Origin: an uncultured Pseudomonadota bacterium
GTDB taxonomy: Bacteria; Myxococcota_A; UBA796; CAJQPC01
Reading direction: 5' to 3'
NCBI GenBank assembly: GCA_913060515.1
Contig: CAJXRZ010000035.1
Span: forward strand, 1 to 63,776
DNA: 63,776 nucleotides
Part shown: piece after piece, positions 53,801-62,172 of the stretch
Numbering within the stretch: the stretch's first letter is position 1
How the letters are laid out: each line of letters opens with the position of its first letter
Notes under the pieces: generated by a model
Told to the model about the DNA's origin: nothing
Database searches by the model: none
What the model saw: only the letters and a program-made list of their open reading frames with translations
Made by a program: the position numbers and the translations under genes

Positions 53801-55334
53801 GGCGCCGCCAAGAGACGTCCGGAGGCTCGCCCCAAGGATCAAAGGCCGATCGGCCGGGCTCCGGGAGGAACTCCGGCATGCGCTGGTCCAGCTCCGCCGT
53901 CGCATCTTCAGCCCGCGTGATTGGGGGCTCGACGACCATGTCCTCGTCTTCTTTGGGCAGCTCCCCCGCCCAGCCCAGGGAGGCTTTGAGCAGAACCGGT
54001 CCAAACATCTCATTGAGCGCGATTCCAGCGACCGCGATGGTGCCGATGCTCTCTCCGATCTCCCCCGCGCCCGAGGCCACGGCGCCGGACATGGCCAGGG
54101 CGATGCCAGCCTGGGCGCCAAAGCCCAAGAAGCCGCTGCGCTTGAGAGGGGTGGGGCCGTTGGCGATGAGCGCGCCCGAGGTGGTGCCCAAGTAGAGCGC
54201 CAACATGCGTCCGGCGAAGAGCACGCCGGCAAAGGCCGCCATCTCTTGCAGCGCGTGCAGGTGGAGGTTGGCGCCGGCCAAGAAGAAGAAGACCACGTAC
54301 ACCGGCATGGACAAGGTGCTGACGGTGGAAGAGAGCTCCTCGTGGGCCTTCTCGGAGAAGAAGTTCCGTACCAGGAAGCCGGCGAAGAGGAAGGCCAGCA
54401 AGGGGTCGATGGGCTTGCCGATGAGCTCGTCGCCCAAGGCGCCCGCGCCCCAGACCGTGACAAAGCAGAGCCCCACGAGGAGGAGCAGCAGCTCGGCGCC
54501 GACGAAGCGGATCCAGGCGGCCAGGAGACCGGCGACCAAGCCACCCATGACCAAGGAGGCGCCCATCTGAATGCCCAACTCAGCGGGCAAGCTGACCTTG
54601 CCGCCAGCGTCCGCACCCAGCATGCCGAAGGCCAGCGCGGAGCCGATGCCGAAGAGCACCACCACGACCACGTTGTTGAGCACCGAGACACCCAAGACCG
54701 CGTCGGTCATGGGGCCCTTTGAGCGGGTCTCGTTGATGATGGCGATGGAGGCCGCCGGGGACTGTGCGGCCCCAATGATGGCCAAGAGGATGGCGGCACC
54801 GGCGACGACCTTGGTGCTCTGCCCTTCCAAGAAAGGCAGGGTGAAGCCAGGAATGACACCAGAGAGCAGGAAGACCAAGCCACCGATGATGCCCAGGAGC
54901 GCGATGTACTGGGTGGTCAGCACGCTGCCGAGCAGCTTGGCGTTCTTTCTCAAGGACGGCAGGGCCAAGGCCCCGCCCGCTGAGAGCGCGATGAGGGACA
55001 CCGCCAGGTTGTCGAAGAGCTTCAGATCCTTGATCACGTCCGCGTTCAGGACGTTGAAAGCCTCTGGCACGTGCAAGACGTGGGGCGCCTCTGGACCGCA
55101 GATCATGCCGATGAGCAGGTACGCGGTGATGTGCGGCAAAGAGACTGTGCCCAACACCTCTCCGGCGGTGTAGGCCGCCAGGATGATGAAGCCCAGGGTC
55201 ACCATGCTCTCTGGGTTGATGTCCCCTGCTGGCGTGTGAATCGCCGGCAAGAAGAGCATCAGCCCAAAGAGCATCGCGACGATGCCAGTCTTTGCGAGCC
55301 CCTCCAGGGGACTGAGCTTGTGTCCACCAGACAT
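50841..55334 (-). CDS. CPA2-type antiporter fused to helical region, AAA-like domain and winged-helix-like end
   Basis: A 1497-aa protein. Residues about 15-465 are a Na+/H+ exchanger membrane domain with 12-13 helices; the discontinuous helix contains AAQSPAASIAIINE, and later helices have GFLVRNFFSEKAHEEL and GFGAQAGIALAMSGAVASG. Residues about 470-1130 are a very long charged helical region. Near residue 1174 begins an AAA-like domain: LAGQDQEVASLRSLL, a P-loop position reading GHGDGRGAAV (no Lys), a Walker-B-like CVVIEGVHWLYR, AWVLSADPHSW, and LREVLMNRHAMSGYRLRI. The last 85 residues look like a winged helix (LARLQHWGILRRTRHGFVV). Normal CPA2 proteins are 380-650 aa. I infer ion exchange gated by a degenerate nucleotide-sensing tail. 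Confidence 0.85.
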   Translation of the reverse strand: MSGGHKLSPLEGLAKTGIVAMLFGLMLFLPAIHTPAGDINPESMVTLGFIILAAYTAGEVLGTVSLPHITAYLLIGMICGPEAPHVLHVPEAFNVLNADVIKDLKLFDNLAVSLIALSAGGALALPSLRKNAKLLGSVLTTQYIALLGIIGGLVFLLSGVIPGFTLPFLEGQSTKVVAGAAILLAIIGAAQSPAASIAIINETRSKGPMTDAVLGVSVLNNVVVVVLFGIGSALAFGMLGADAGGKVSLPAELGIQMGASLVMGGLVAGLLAAWIRFVGAELLLLLVGLCFVTVWGAGALGDELIGKPIDPLLAFLFAGFLVRNFFSEKAHEELSSTVSTLSMPVYVVFFFLAGANLHLHALQEMAAFAGVLFAGRMLALYLGTTSGALIANGPTPLKRSGFLGFGAQAGIALAMSGAVASGAGEIGESIGTIAVAGIALNEMFGPVLLKASLGWAGELPKEDEDMVVEPPITRAEDATAELDQRMPEFLPEPGRSAFDPWGEPPDVSWRRLLELSRELKSDLQGLVRDLRQNSTAPRRRDAQAWLGGLRREFLRMHRRMAVKAVDPELDTQAFRVHVRQHLGALAREWEDQILDRAASADFRAERRHLEQMLLEVDGIVDQLPAALELPREPELLQAREGDGVGLRLALLGSRIGNSPRVIQPRAMARFTLGGQIPDHLAELAGLMALSERHLLARARNIFEALRHSLDQAVSLDDLGPGDFEAVLQKVRDEMEEEFELARREVDRLGDETVRVAQAALGRPYKEFNALLLIAGTPRLSDRDFRYSKVFAAREAAVKEVGDGLVSSRELTRGVANGLAMELQLLRLRLSVREAVDTHGEALGRDLRGRVFLQLDRINTGMDAALEKLGTLLLEQEMPASTLAKEINGVCEPLIHLIEDALGVCETMRSGLKTEAAIEPLREGLAQGVDALTDRFRVVERAPGLTGRRLPKMPPMRDVPFRELASQYLDAEVGRDLSLVLEELLSQVEEAVRAVEETQRGLQFNLELSASELGVLGDQPCSNEVRRVVEETLISTAARMGNRLHGIQAGLSGLDVQGERRVAEVVLGHIDAFHDLLVGGRWDEVRRRLALGQLERRRQFLTGGASNLGDLTRHFGENVERAIGSRNYGRLRRRLGLPDARTESVLGPEHFAPLTARVELPVVFSRLFTDPALEAADLLAGQDQEVASLRSLLLGSGPGVRRGVAVLGHGDGRGAAVNALLRGLSERLRIKRHTLTQPVSSVEEVQRILDSAKGQGCVVIEGVHWLYRAEPGGFEPLRHLVSGILEDEGENAWVLSADPHSWAFACSVVPLTDLFPGTLELQALDAAGLREVLMNRHAMSGYRLRISGSDGNLGQLLRDNIRGRRGAEQRYEETYFERLHEATGGVLRDALHLWMASVTEVDPVADSIVIGDVPESPFHSLRELSETDLISLRQLCRQGRLDAANHADSLHMDPQNSAGELARLQHWGILRRTRHGFVVQDHLLGPLRRVLIEKGLDQ

Positions 55335-55335
55335 G

Positions 55336-56889
55336 TCAGCGCCTCCAGAAGCCAGGGGTGAACAGAGCGAGCAGAGTCAGAAACTCCAAGCGTCCCAAGA
55401 GCATCAGCCCGGAGAGCACCACCTGCGTGGGCCCGCTCAAGAAGCCGAAGTTGTCGGTTGGACCGACCATGCCAAAGCCCGGACCGACGTTTGCTACGCA
55501 AGCCAAGCTGGCCATAATGGCCGTCGTTCCATCGGTCTTGTCCACCATCGCCACCCAAATCGCGCCCACTCCGACGGAAGCGACGTACAGGCCCATAAAG
55601 GCCAGGACCGCGACCAGCGCGCTGTTGTCCACCGGCTGCCGGTTGACACGCACTGGAAGGACCAGGTGCGGCCGGAAGGACTTGCGTAGCTCCACGAGAA
55701 CCGCCTTAAAGAGCACGATCACCCTGGACATCTTCATGCCCCCGGCCGTCGAGCCCGAACAGCCCCCGATGAAGTAGAGCACCAGCAGCAGCATGCGCGT
55801 CACCGACGGCCACTGCTCAAAGTCTGCGGTGCCGAACCCCGTGGTGGACATGATGGAGGCGCTGGTAAAAGACGAGAAGCGCAGCGCCCGCAAGGGGTTC
55901 CCGTTCACGTCGGGCAAGATCGCGATGGCGATGCCCACAGAGATGAAGGCCAGAATGCCCAAGTAGGTCTTGGTCTGGGCGTCCTTCCAGAACACCGACA
56001 TGCCGCGCTTGGAAGCCTCGTAGAACAGCCCAAAGTTCATGCCCGCGATGATCATGAACACCAAGATGATCCCGTCTACCAACCAGCTGTCCAGCTCTCC
56101 AACCGAGCCGTTGAAGGTAGAGAACCCTCCGGTACCCATGGTGGAGAAGGCATGGCAGACGGCCTCGAAGAGCACCTGCTTCCAGGCCATGCTCTTGGGG
56201 AGCGCTGCCCGCATGGCCGGCAGGAGCATGCCCACCTGCAGCAAGGTCAGGATCACGTAGACCTTCCAGAGCACGCTGGAGGTCTCGCGTACGCGCGGGC
56301 TCAAGCCCTTGGACTTGGGCCCAGGGACCTCGCTGCGGAAGAGATGCTTCCCCCCCATGCCCAAGGCCGGGAATACGGCCACAAAGAGCACGACGATGCC
56401 CATGCCTCCCAACCAATGGCTCAGACACCGCCAGAAGTGCAGGGCTGGGTTCAGACGCTCCCGAATCTCCGGGAGGATGGTGGCCCCGGTGGTCGTAAAG
56501 CCCGAGGTGGACTCAAAGAGGGCCTCGGCAAAGGTGAAATCCGCCCCTACGATGAAGGGCAAGCCGCCGGCCACGCACAGGGCAAGCCAGCTGATGCTGA
56601 CCACCACGAAGGCCTGACGACGGTCCAGGTCTTTGAAGCGCGCCTTGCGACCAATCACCAGGTTGGCGGCTGCGAACACCAGCACAATTCCCGCCGAGAT
56701 CGCCATATGAATGGCACCCTTTGGCGAGGACATGGCCAAGCCCACGCCGCCCGAGAACAGCATGCTCAAGGCCACGATGACCATCAGGCTGCCCACGGAG
56801 CGCGCCATGGCCGGGATCATCTCCGCGACCCGCTGGATCTGGTTCTCCCTGGTCTGAATTCGGCGCTGGCGTGCCCGGGCTCGGCTCAC
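55336..56889 (-). CDS. trkH: Trk-type potassium uptake channel subunit TrkH
   Basis: A 517-aa inner-membrane protein starting at GTG 56889, overlapping the trkA stop (GTGA). All four pore-loop filter segments of the Trk/Ktr superfamily are visible: STSGFTTTGAT, FSTMGTGGFST, MSTTGFGTADF and ANVGPGFGMVG, plus the intramembrane gating loop GGCSGSTAGGMK. It conducts K+ inward and is gated by the cytosolic TrkA ring. The N-terminal 25 residues are Arg/Gln-rich and cytosolic. One base separates it from the antiporter-fusion gene. Confidence 0.95.
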   Translation of the reverse strand: MSRARARQRRIQTRENQIQRVAEMIPAMARSVGSLMVIVALSMLFSGGVGLAMSSPKGAIHMAISAGIVLVFAAANLVIGRKARFKDLDRRQAFVVVSISWLALCVAGGLPFIVGADFTFAEALFESTSGFTTTGATILPEIRERLNPALHFWRCLSHWLGGMGIVVLFVAVFPALGMGGKHLFRSEVPGPKSKGLSPRVRETSSVLWKVYVILTLLQVGMLLPAMRAALPKSMAWKQVLFEAVCHAFSTMGTGGFSTFNGSVGELDSWLVDGIILVFMIIAGMNFGLFYEASKRGMSVFWKDAQTKTYLGILAFISVGIAIAILPDVNGNPLRALRFSSFTSASIMSTTGFGTADFEQWPSVTRMLLLVLYFIGGCSGSTAGGMKMSRVIVLFKAVLVELRKSFRPHLVLPVRVNRQPVDNSALVAVLAFMGLYVASVGVGAIWVAMVDKTDGTTAIMASLACVANVGPGFGMVGPTDNFGFLSGPTQVVLSGLMLLGRLEFLTLLALFTPGFWRR

Positions 56890-58229
56890 AGAGTCCGCCT
56901 CTTAAACAAGCGCTCAACGGCGGGACGCGCAGAAGCCGTGGTGATCAGGACCACCGTGTCTCCGGCCCGAACCTGGTCTCCACCGTGGGGAATGCTGACC
57001 CGTCCCTGAGAGACGAGGACGGCGATCAGAGCGCCACGGGGGATGTTCAGCCGCTTGATGGGCGTGCCCAAGATCCGGCTCCCCTCTCTGGCGATGAGCT
57101 CCAAGACCTCGGCCTGGCCGTGCTCCAGCAAGGTCAGAGACTGGACCTCGCTCTGGCGCACGTAGCGAAGGATGTTCTCACTGGCGAGGGTGCGGGGGCT
57201 CAGCACGATGTCGATGCCGAGCTGGCGGTAGATGTCGGCATAGTCGGGACGCTGGGCCAAGGAGACAGCACGCTGGACGCCGGCACGCTTGGCGAGAAGA
57301 CCCGCCATCAGGTTGACCTCATCGTCCTTGGTCACCGCTGCGAAGAGGTCGAAGCTCCCGACCTGCTCCTCTTCCAGCAAGTGAGAGTCGGTGCCGTCTC
57401 CATGGAGCACCGTCACGTCGGGCAGCTCGATGGCCAACATCTCGGCCCGGTCCCGATCCTTCTCGAGCAGCATGACCTCGACGTCGGACTGAACGAGCAG
57501 GCGTGCCAGCGCCAAGCCGACCACGCCTCCACCGATGATGCACACGCGGGTGATGTCCTTTCGAGCCCCAAAGAGGTCCTCGATCTCGTCCATCGTTCCG
57601 GCATGACCCAGGAAGTAGGCACGGTCTCCAGGCAGGAGCACCTCAGATCCACCGGGTACGAAGAGCTCGCCGTCGCGCACGATGGCCGCCACCAAGGTCT
57701 GTGCCGGTAGGCTGAGGTTGGCCAAGCCCTTGTGCAGCATGCGTCCCGTCGCCGGCATCTCGATCTGAATCATCTCCACGCGGTTTCCGGCCAGCCCGAG
57801 CACTTCCAAGGCACCGCGAGAGCGTGCGATTTTCGCCATCTCTTGGGCGACGAGAATGCGCGGGTTGATGACCACGTCGATGCCCAGCAGGCCGTAGAGG
57901 ATGCCCTCGTCCGAGCCGGAGTATTGGTCCCCTTGAACCCGCGCGATGGCGCGCTTGGCCCCTTGGCGTAGGGCGGCCAACGCCGCGACCAGGTTGACCT
58001 CGTCGTTGTCGGTGACCGCGACCACCAGGTCGGCCTTGGAGGCGCCCGCTTCCCGCAAGATCTTGGGCGAGGAGCCGTAGCCAACCAAGGTGCCCACGTC
58101 CTGGGAGTCCTCGACCGCCTCGACCATGGCCGGATTGGAGTCGATGGCGACCACGTCGTGTTGGTCACGCTCCAGCTCGCGCACGACGTGCTGACCAACT
58201 TGTCCCATTCCCACAACAACCACGTACAT
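56886..58229 (-). CDS. trkA: Trk potassium uptake regulatory protein TrkA
   Basis: A 447-aa cytosolic protein made of two RCK units, as in full-length TrkA. The first has YVVVVGMGQVGQHVVREL with Asp after strand 2 (VVAIDSNP); the second has VCIIGGGVVGLALARLL and VMLLEKDRDRA. Each Rossmann (RCK_N) part binds NAD(H) or ATP/ADP, and each is followed by an RCK_C domain (about 140-225 and 360-447). It forms the ring that gates TrkH. It shares one base with the upstream antiporter stop. Confidence 0.95.
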   Translation of the reverse strand: MYVVVVGMGQVGQHVVRELERDQHDVVAIDSNPAMVEAVEDSQDVGTLVGYGSSPKILREAGASKADLVVAVTDNDEVNLVAALAALRQGAKRAIARVQGDQYSGSDEGILYGLLGIDVVINPRILVAQEMAKIARSRGALEVLGLAGNRVEMIQIEMPATGRMLHKGLANLSLPAQTLVAAIVRDGELFVPGGSEVLLPGDRAYFLGHAGTMDEIEDLFGARKDITRVCIIGGGVVGLALARLLVQSDVEVMLLEKDRDRAEMLAIELPDVTVLHGDGTDSHLLEEEQVGSFDLFAAVTKDDEVNLMAGLLAKRAGVQRAVSLAQRPDYADIYRQLGIDIVLSPRTLASENILRYVRQSEVQSLTLLEHGQAEVLELIAREGSRILGTPIKRLNIPRGALIAVLVSQGRVSIPHGGDQVRAGDTVVLITTASARPAVERLFKRRTL

Positions 58230-59497
58230 CAGGCTTTCTCCGCCTCGGTGGATTCGGTTGCCGCGTGACGAATGTCACCCGCATCAATGAGCAGGCCCCG
58301 CAGCATGCGCGCGGACCAGATCTCGTTCAGCAGCACGCTGGCCAGAATGGCGGAGAAGACCCAAGCCATGACCGGGCGTCCACCGAAGACCAGCGTGAGG
58401 TTCAAGGCCATGGCCACAGCGACCTCGCCTTGGGGAATCAGCCCCCGGCCAATGTCGCGTCGAATCTCTCCGCTCAGGAATACGGAGCTGGTCCAACCCG
58501 AGAAAAGACGTGCTCCAAAGCGCAATACCACGTATCCAGCCACAAAGAGCCAAGCGACGGCCGGGATGGGCAGCCAGGTGGCGCCCGCGAAGATGAGCAT
58601 GACGATGTACATGGGGCGACGAGAGCGCTCCAGCACCCCCAAGATGCGCTCGCTGACCTTGTCCTCGACGCCAACCATCATGGCCAAGCCCATCACGGCG
58701 TTGACCAGCAGTGGGGAGAGCTCCAAGAAGTGCGCCGAGCCGCTGGCAAAAACGATGATGCCGACCAGGCTCAGGAACTGCTTGTCGCGGTTGTCCTCGT
58801 CCTTGAGGAAGAAACGGAACAACCCGCCCAAGAGCGCGCCCAATGCCACCGAGATCACGAACCACTCAGTGGGGGTGATCTGGCGGCCCAGGCTGCTGCT
58901 GTTCTCGTGGAAGAAGCAGAAGATGACGCCAAAGCCCACGATGCCCAGCATCTCGTCGAGGCGACCGGACTGCGCCAGCACCTTGGCGGTGGGCCCCTGG
59001 GCGTCAAACTTGGCCTTGATGCGTTGCAAGACGGTTGGACTGGACACAGCCGCGGCAGCCCCCAGGCTGGTTGCAGCGCCCAAGCGGTCGACCGTGCTCA
59101 GGTCACCGGACCAGACCCACTCCAGGATAAACCAGGACATTCCTGCCACGACAGCGAAGGTCGTAAAAGTGGCCACCAAGCTCAGGGTGATGGCGCCTCG
59201 GCCACGGGCGAGAACCCGTGTGGGGCTCAGGTTGGCCCCATAGGTCAGGCCGACCCAGCCAATGGCCAGGCTCATCAAGGGGTCCAGCTGGCGCAGGGTC
59301 TCTTGGTTGATCAGAGAGAAGGTGCTGTCTGAACCAAAGACAAGCGCGATGACCGGCACGGGACCGAGCAACACACCCAAGAGCATGTATTCACTGCCCG
59401 AGGTCACCAAGAAGCGCTCTTGGATCCAGTCGGCGACAAAATGCGCGATCAGCCATGCAACGGCAGCGGCGACGAGTACAGCGAGAGTTGTGGTCAT
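58229..59497 (-). CDS. CPA-family cation:proton antiporter
   Basis: A 422-aa integral membrane protein with about 12 helices. The pattern LGVLLGPV, LMSLAIGWVGLTYGANL, the discontinuous-helix region LGAAAAVSSPTVLQRI followed by SGRLDEMLGIVGFGVIF (an Asp in the ion-binding helix), and RRDIGRGLIPQGEVAVAMAL near the end fit the KefC/CPA2-like Na(K)/H exchangers. It has no RCK tail, but TrkA is encoded next to it and might act in trans. With the fused antiporter downstream this gives two exchangers in one operon. Confidence 0.85.
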   Translation of the reverse strand: MTTTLAVLVAAAVAWLIAHFVADWIQERFLVTSGSEYMLLGVLLGPVPVIALVFGSDSTFSLINQETLRQLDPLMSLAIGWVGLTYGANLSPTRVLARGRGAITLSLVATFTTFAVVAGMSWFILEWVWSGDLSTVDRLGAATSLGAAAAVSSPTVLQRIKAKFDAQGPTAKVLAQSGRLDEMLGIVGFGVIFCFFHENSSSLGRQITPTEWFVISVALGALLGGLFRFFLKDEDNRDKQFLSLVGIIVFASGSAHFLELSPLLVNAVMGLAMMVGVEDKVSERILGVLERSRRPMYIVMLIFAGATWLPIPAVAWLFVAGYVVLRFGARLFSGWTSSVFLSGEIRRDIGRGLIPQGEVAVAMALNLTLVFGGRPVMAWVFSAILASVLLNEIWSARMLRGLLIDAGDIRHAATESTEAEKA

Positions 59498-59518
59498 GAT
59501 TGGCGGGGTTCTCCCTCG

Positions 59519-60211
59519 CTACTCCGAGGTGCCGAAGCAGAAGGAGGGCTCCCAGGTGACGTCCGCGGGAGGGCCGACGGGGTCATCACCCGTGGGCGTG
59601 AACACGCCGGCTGGATCGTAGCTGGTGTCGCCCCAGGTCCAAGCAGTGTTGTCGCCCACGTAGGCGTAGACCAAGGCCTTGTTCTCCCAGTTCAGGGCGC
59701 CGTTGGGCGTCAGGTAGTCAAAGATAAGGGCCATGTTGGCGCTGATCTCGTCCCCGTACTCAAAGCCGTCCTCGCCGTTGTGGCCCCAGGTCGCGTAGTA
59801 GTTCATGCCGGGACAGTTGTTCTCGGTCTTCTTGTAGGTCCCCGCAAAGCCAGCTTCGGCCTGGGAGGCGCTGAACTGCTCCAACTCGCTGGTGGAGAGG
59901 CGCCTTGAGCCGTTGAACTCAAAGGTGTCGATGCAGTCCTCGGACCGGTCGCCGCCGAAGAACCAGTACCACTTCTCCGTTCCGGTCATGCTCTGCCCAT
60001 CCTCGGAGATGGAGCCCTCGGCGATGATGTAGACCTGGGTCTGGTCACCCTCTTCACCGCAGCCCTCGGTGTTCCAGAAGAGCTCGTAGCCCTCGGGCAC
60101 ATTGGGGTGGAGGCCTGGGCCGGTGTCTTCGGGCGGTGAGGTGTCCACGACCTCGTCCTTGGTGCACGAGACGCTCAGAACGAGCAGTGGAATCAGAGCT
60201 AGGGCGCGCAT
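59519..60211 (-). CDS. Lipoprotein preceding the antiporter-Trk operon
   Basis: A 230-aa lipoprotein. GGAGG lies five to six bases before ATG 60211; a second ATG upstream (60223) lacks this. Signal MRALALIPLLVLSVSC, Cys16, then TKDEVVDTSPPEDTGPG, the same style of acidic DTG linker as other lipoproteins here. The mature domain has several Cys residues and many Trp/Tyr residues in beta segments (EGYELFWNTEGC, QVYIIAEGSI, TEKWYWFFGGDRSEDC, YYATWGHNGED). No family recognised. It ends 21 bp before the antiporter start, so it may be co-transcribed. Confidence 0.75.
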   Translation of the reverse strand: MRALALIPLLVLSVSCTKDEVVDTSPPEDTGPGLHPNVPEGYELFWNTEGCGEEGDQTQVYIIAEGSISEDGQSMTGTEKWYWFFGGDRSEDCIDTFEFNGSRRLSTSELEQFSASQAEAGFAGTYKKTENNCPGMNYYATWGHNGEDGFEYGDEISANMALIFDYLTPNGALNWENKALVYAYVGDNTAWTWGDTSYDPAGVFTPTGDDPVGPPADVTWEPSFCFGTSE

Positions 60212-60297
60212 GAAGACCTCCATCAGGCAGCGAGTGTAACCCGAGGATGTGCGCCGCTCGCGTGCCGCTTTGGCAAGGCCCAGGACGGGCGCCCCAT

Positions 60298-61290
60298 TCA
60301 GCCAGCGGGATCTCGGGGCGCAGGCCAATCGATGGCGTTCTCTGGGATATATCCCAGGGTGTCCCGCGCGCGCGTTCCGTCCAGCACCGAGCAGTAGTGG
60401 AAGCGCTTGCGGTTCATCCCGTAGCTGAAGTCGTGGCCTCGGAGGCGCCGACGCACCCGATACCAGGGCGTAATGACGGGACCAGGCAGAGGAATCCCCA
60501 TTCGACCCCAGCGGCGGATCGCAGCGCTCAGAGGCAGGGTATCCAGGCCCGGCACGTTGAAGACGCCCTGCACACCGAAGGCCCGCGCGGCCAACTCCAT
60601 GGCGCGCACGCAGTCCGAGATGGACAGCACGTTCATCATCGGGTCAAAGCCAATGGGCCGAAGGCAGATCGGAGAGTCCAGGTAGTCGAAGAGCTGACTG
60701 CCGGTGCCTGGCGCCAAGACTTCCCCGCAGCGCAACACAGCGATCTCCAGCCGCGAGAGGCCCATTCGGGCGCAGGCGGTCAGGTCGGCCTCCACACGGT
60801 TGCGTACCCACTGAGGCGCTCCACCGCTCATGTTGAGCTGGTGGTCCTCGGTGACCAGGATCGGCAGGTCGTGCTGCACCTGGTAGACCTCGCCGTAGCT
60901 CTTGAACACGAAGCGCCGGATGGTGGGATGGCGCTCGGAGAGGTCCAGCAGAGAGCGCAGGGCCTCGACGTTGAGGGAGCGAATCCGGCCGCCCTTGGCG
61001 TTGGCGTCGCGGTGCATGGCCGTATGGATGACCACCTCGATTCCCATCTCTCTGGCGGGACCGAAGAGCAGGTTTCGCACCCGCCGGGAGCGAGCCAAGT
61101 CCACGGACTTGTAGACCAAGCGGTCCCCGTGGGCGAAGGGCAGAGCTTGCTCTTCGGGCTCAATGCCCACGGCCAAGATGCGCTCAATGCGTGCATCGGC
61201 CAGCAGGGAGCGAATCAAACGCTCGCCGATGGGGGTGGTCGCGCCGGTGACCATGACACCGCGAATGGGAACGGAGGGTACCGGTGGCAT
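60298..61290 (-). CDS. NAD-dependent epimerase/dehydratase-like SDR
   Basis: A 330-aa extended short-chain dehydrogenase-like protein. The N-terminal Rossmann motif is VMVTGATTPIGERLIRSLL (G-x-x-x-x-x-G variant), followed by a strand with VGIEPEE, and VVIHTAMHRDAN at the NNAG-equivalent place. Where the catalytic Y-x-x-x-K is expected I see SYGEVYQVQ, without the Lys at +4, so catalysis is doubtful. It shares one base with the stop of the acyltransferase gene (TAATG), and such SDR-PlsC pairs are often linked to lipid metabolism. Confidence 0.75.
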   Translation of the reverse strand: MPPVPSVPIRGVMVTGATTPIGERLIRSLLADARIERILAVGIEPEEQALPFAHGDRLVYKSVDLARSRRVRNLLFGPAREMGIEVVIHTAMHRDANAKGGRIRSLNVEALRSLLDLSERHPTIRRFVFKSYGEVYQVQHDLPILVTEDHQLNMSGGAPQWVRNRVEADLTACARMGLSRLEIAVLRCGEVLAPGTGSQLFDYLDSPICLRPIGFDPMMNVLSISDCVRAMELAARAFGVQGVFNVPGLDTLPLSAAIRRWGRMGIPLPGPVITPWYRVRRRLRGHDFSYGMNRKRFHYCSVLDGTRARDTLGYIPENAIDWPAPRDPAG

Positions 61291-62135
61291 TAGGTGAACA
61301 GCCTCCCCTTGCGCATCTTGAGGCCCTTCTCAATGAGCTCCTTCACGCGCACCTCCACCCGGGCTGCTGCCTCGCTGACCGCTTCGGGATCGTCGGCGTC
61401 CTCTGGGCCATACAGAGCGGGAAGGTCCACTGGATCACCGTAGTGAATGTGGTACTTGACCGGCAGGGGTACGGGGGTCGCCGGGATGGGCAGGTAGGGC
61501 AACCCCACCAGCTTCCCGAGGCTCTTGATGGCGGCGACCTGGGGCATCTGCTCCTCTGGACCGATGAAGGCCACGGGAACGACAGGGGCACGGTGGCGAA
61601 TGGCCAACTCAGCGTGGCCGACCCGCCAAGTCTGGAGCTGGTAACGGTCCTTGAAGAGCTTCCCGACACCTGCGGTACCTTCGGGGAAGATCATCAGCAT
61701 CTCGCCGGCCTCGAGCAGGGCGCGCGCGTTGCCTCGAGAGCCCCCGACCATGCCGCCTCGGGAGAAGAAGGTGCCGATCACCGGGAGGGTGGGCACGAAG
61801 TGGTCCGCGATGGCACGAGGGATGCGGCCCGTCTGCTTGATCACGTCGACCCAGAGCATCATGCCGTCGATGGGCACCGTGCCGGAGTGGTTGGAGGCGA
61901 GCACGGCGGGCCCGCTGTAGGGCACCTTCTCCGCGCCATAGCTGGCCACCCGAAAATAGTGGTCGTACAAGGGCTTTGCGATGCTCATCCCCATGCCCAC
62001 AAAGTCCTTGTGCAGGCCGAAGGCGTCGTAGCCGTGTCCAGCATCCTTCATGCGGATGCGCTGGAGCATCTCCTGGTCTTCGTCATTGAGCATCGCGGCG
62101 ACAACGGCGCGGGCCAGCATTGGGGGCATTGGCAT
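61290..62135 (-). CDS. PlsC-like acyltransferase
   Basis: A 281-aa membrane-associated acyltransferase. The catalytic block is LASNHSGTVPIDGMML, a spaced His-x6-Asp like that of the TMEM68/DGAT-type branch rather than the plain H-x4-D of PlsC. Next is FFSRGGMVGGSRGNARALLEAGEMLMIFPEGTAG (motifs II and III, with FPEGT binding the phosphate), then APVVPVAFIGPEE (motif IV). It likely transfers acyl chains to a lipid acceptor. Coupled to the SDR gene. Confidence 0.88.
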   Translation of the reverse strand: MPMPPMLARAVVAAMLNDEDQEMLQRIRMKDAGHGYDAFGLHKDFVGMGMSIAKPLYDHYFRVASYGAEKVPYSGPAVLASNHSGTVPIDGMMLWVDVIKQTGRIPRAIADHFVPTLPVIGTFFSRGGMVGGSRGNARALLEAGEMLMIFPEGTAGVGKLFKDRYQLQTWRVGHAELAIRHRAPVVPVAFIGPEEQMPQVAAIKSLGKLVGLPYLPIPATPVPLPVKYHIHYGDPVDLPALYGPEDADDPEAVSEAAARVEVRVKELIEKGLKMRKGRLFT

Positions 62136-62172
62136 ACGGAGAGCCTACCTCATCCGCGAGCCAAGGCCCTCT

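Noticed and set aside
51888..54722. A 944-codon open frame on the plus strand opposite the antiporter fusion gene
   Set aside because: It is rich in Gln, His, Gly and Arg, lacks a ribosome site, and is the mirror of GC-biased codon use in a strongly supported gene on the other strand.
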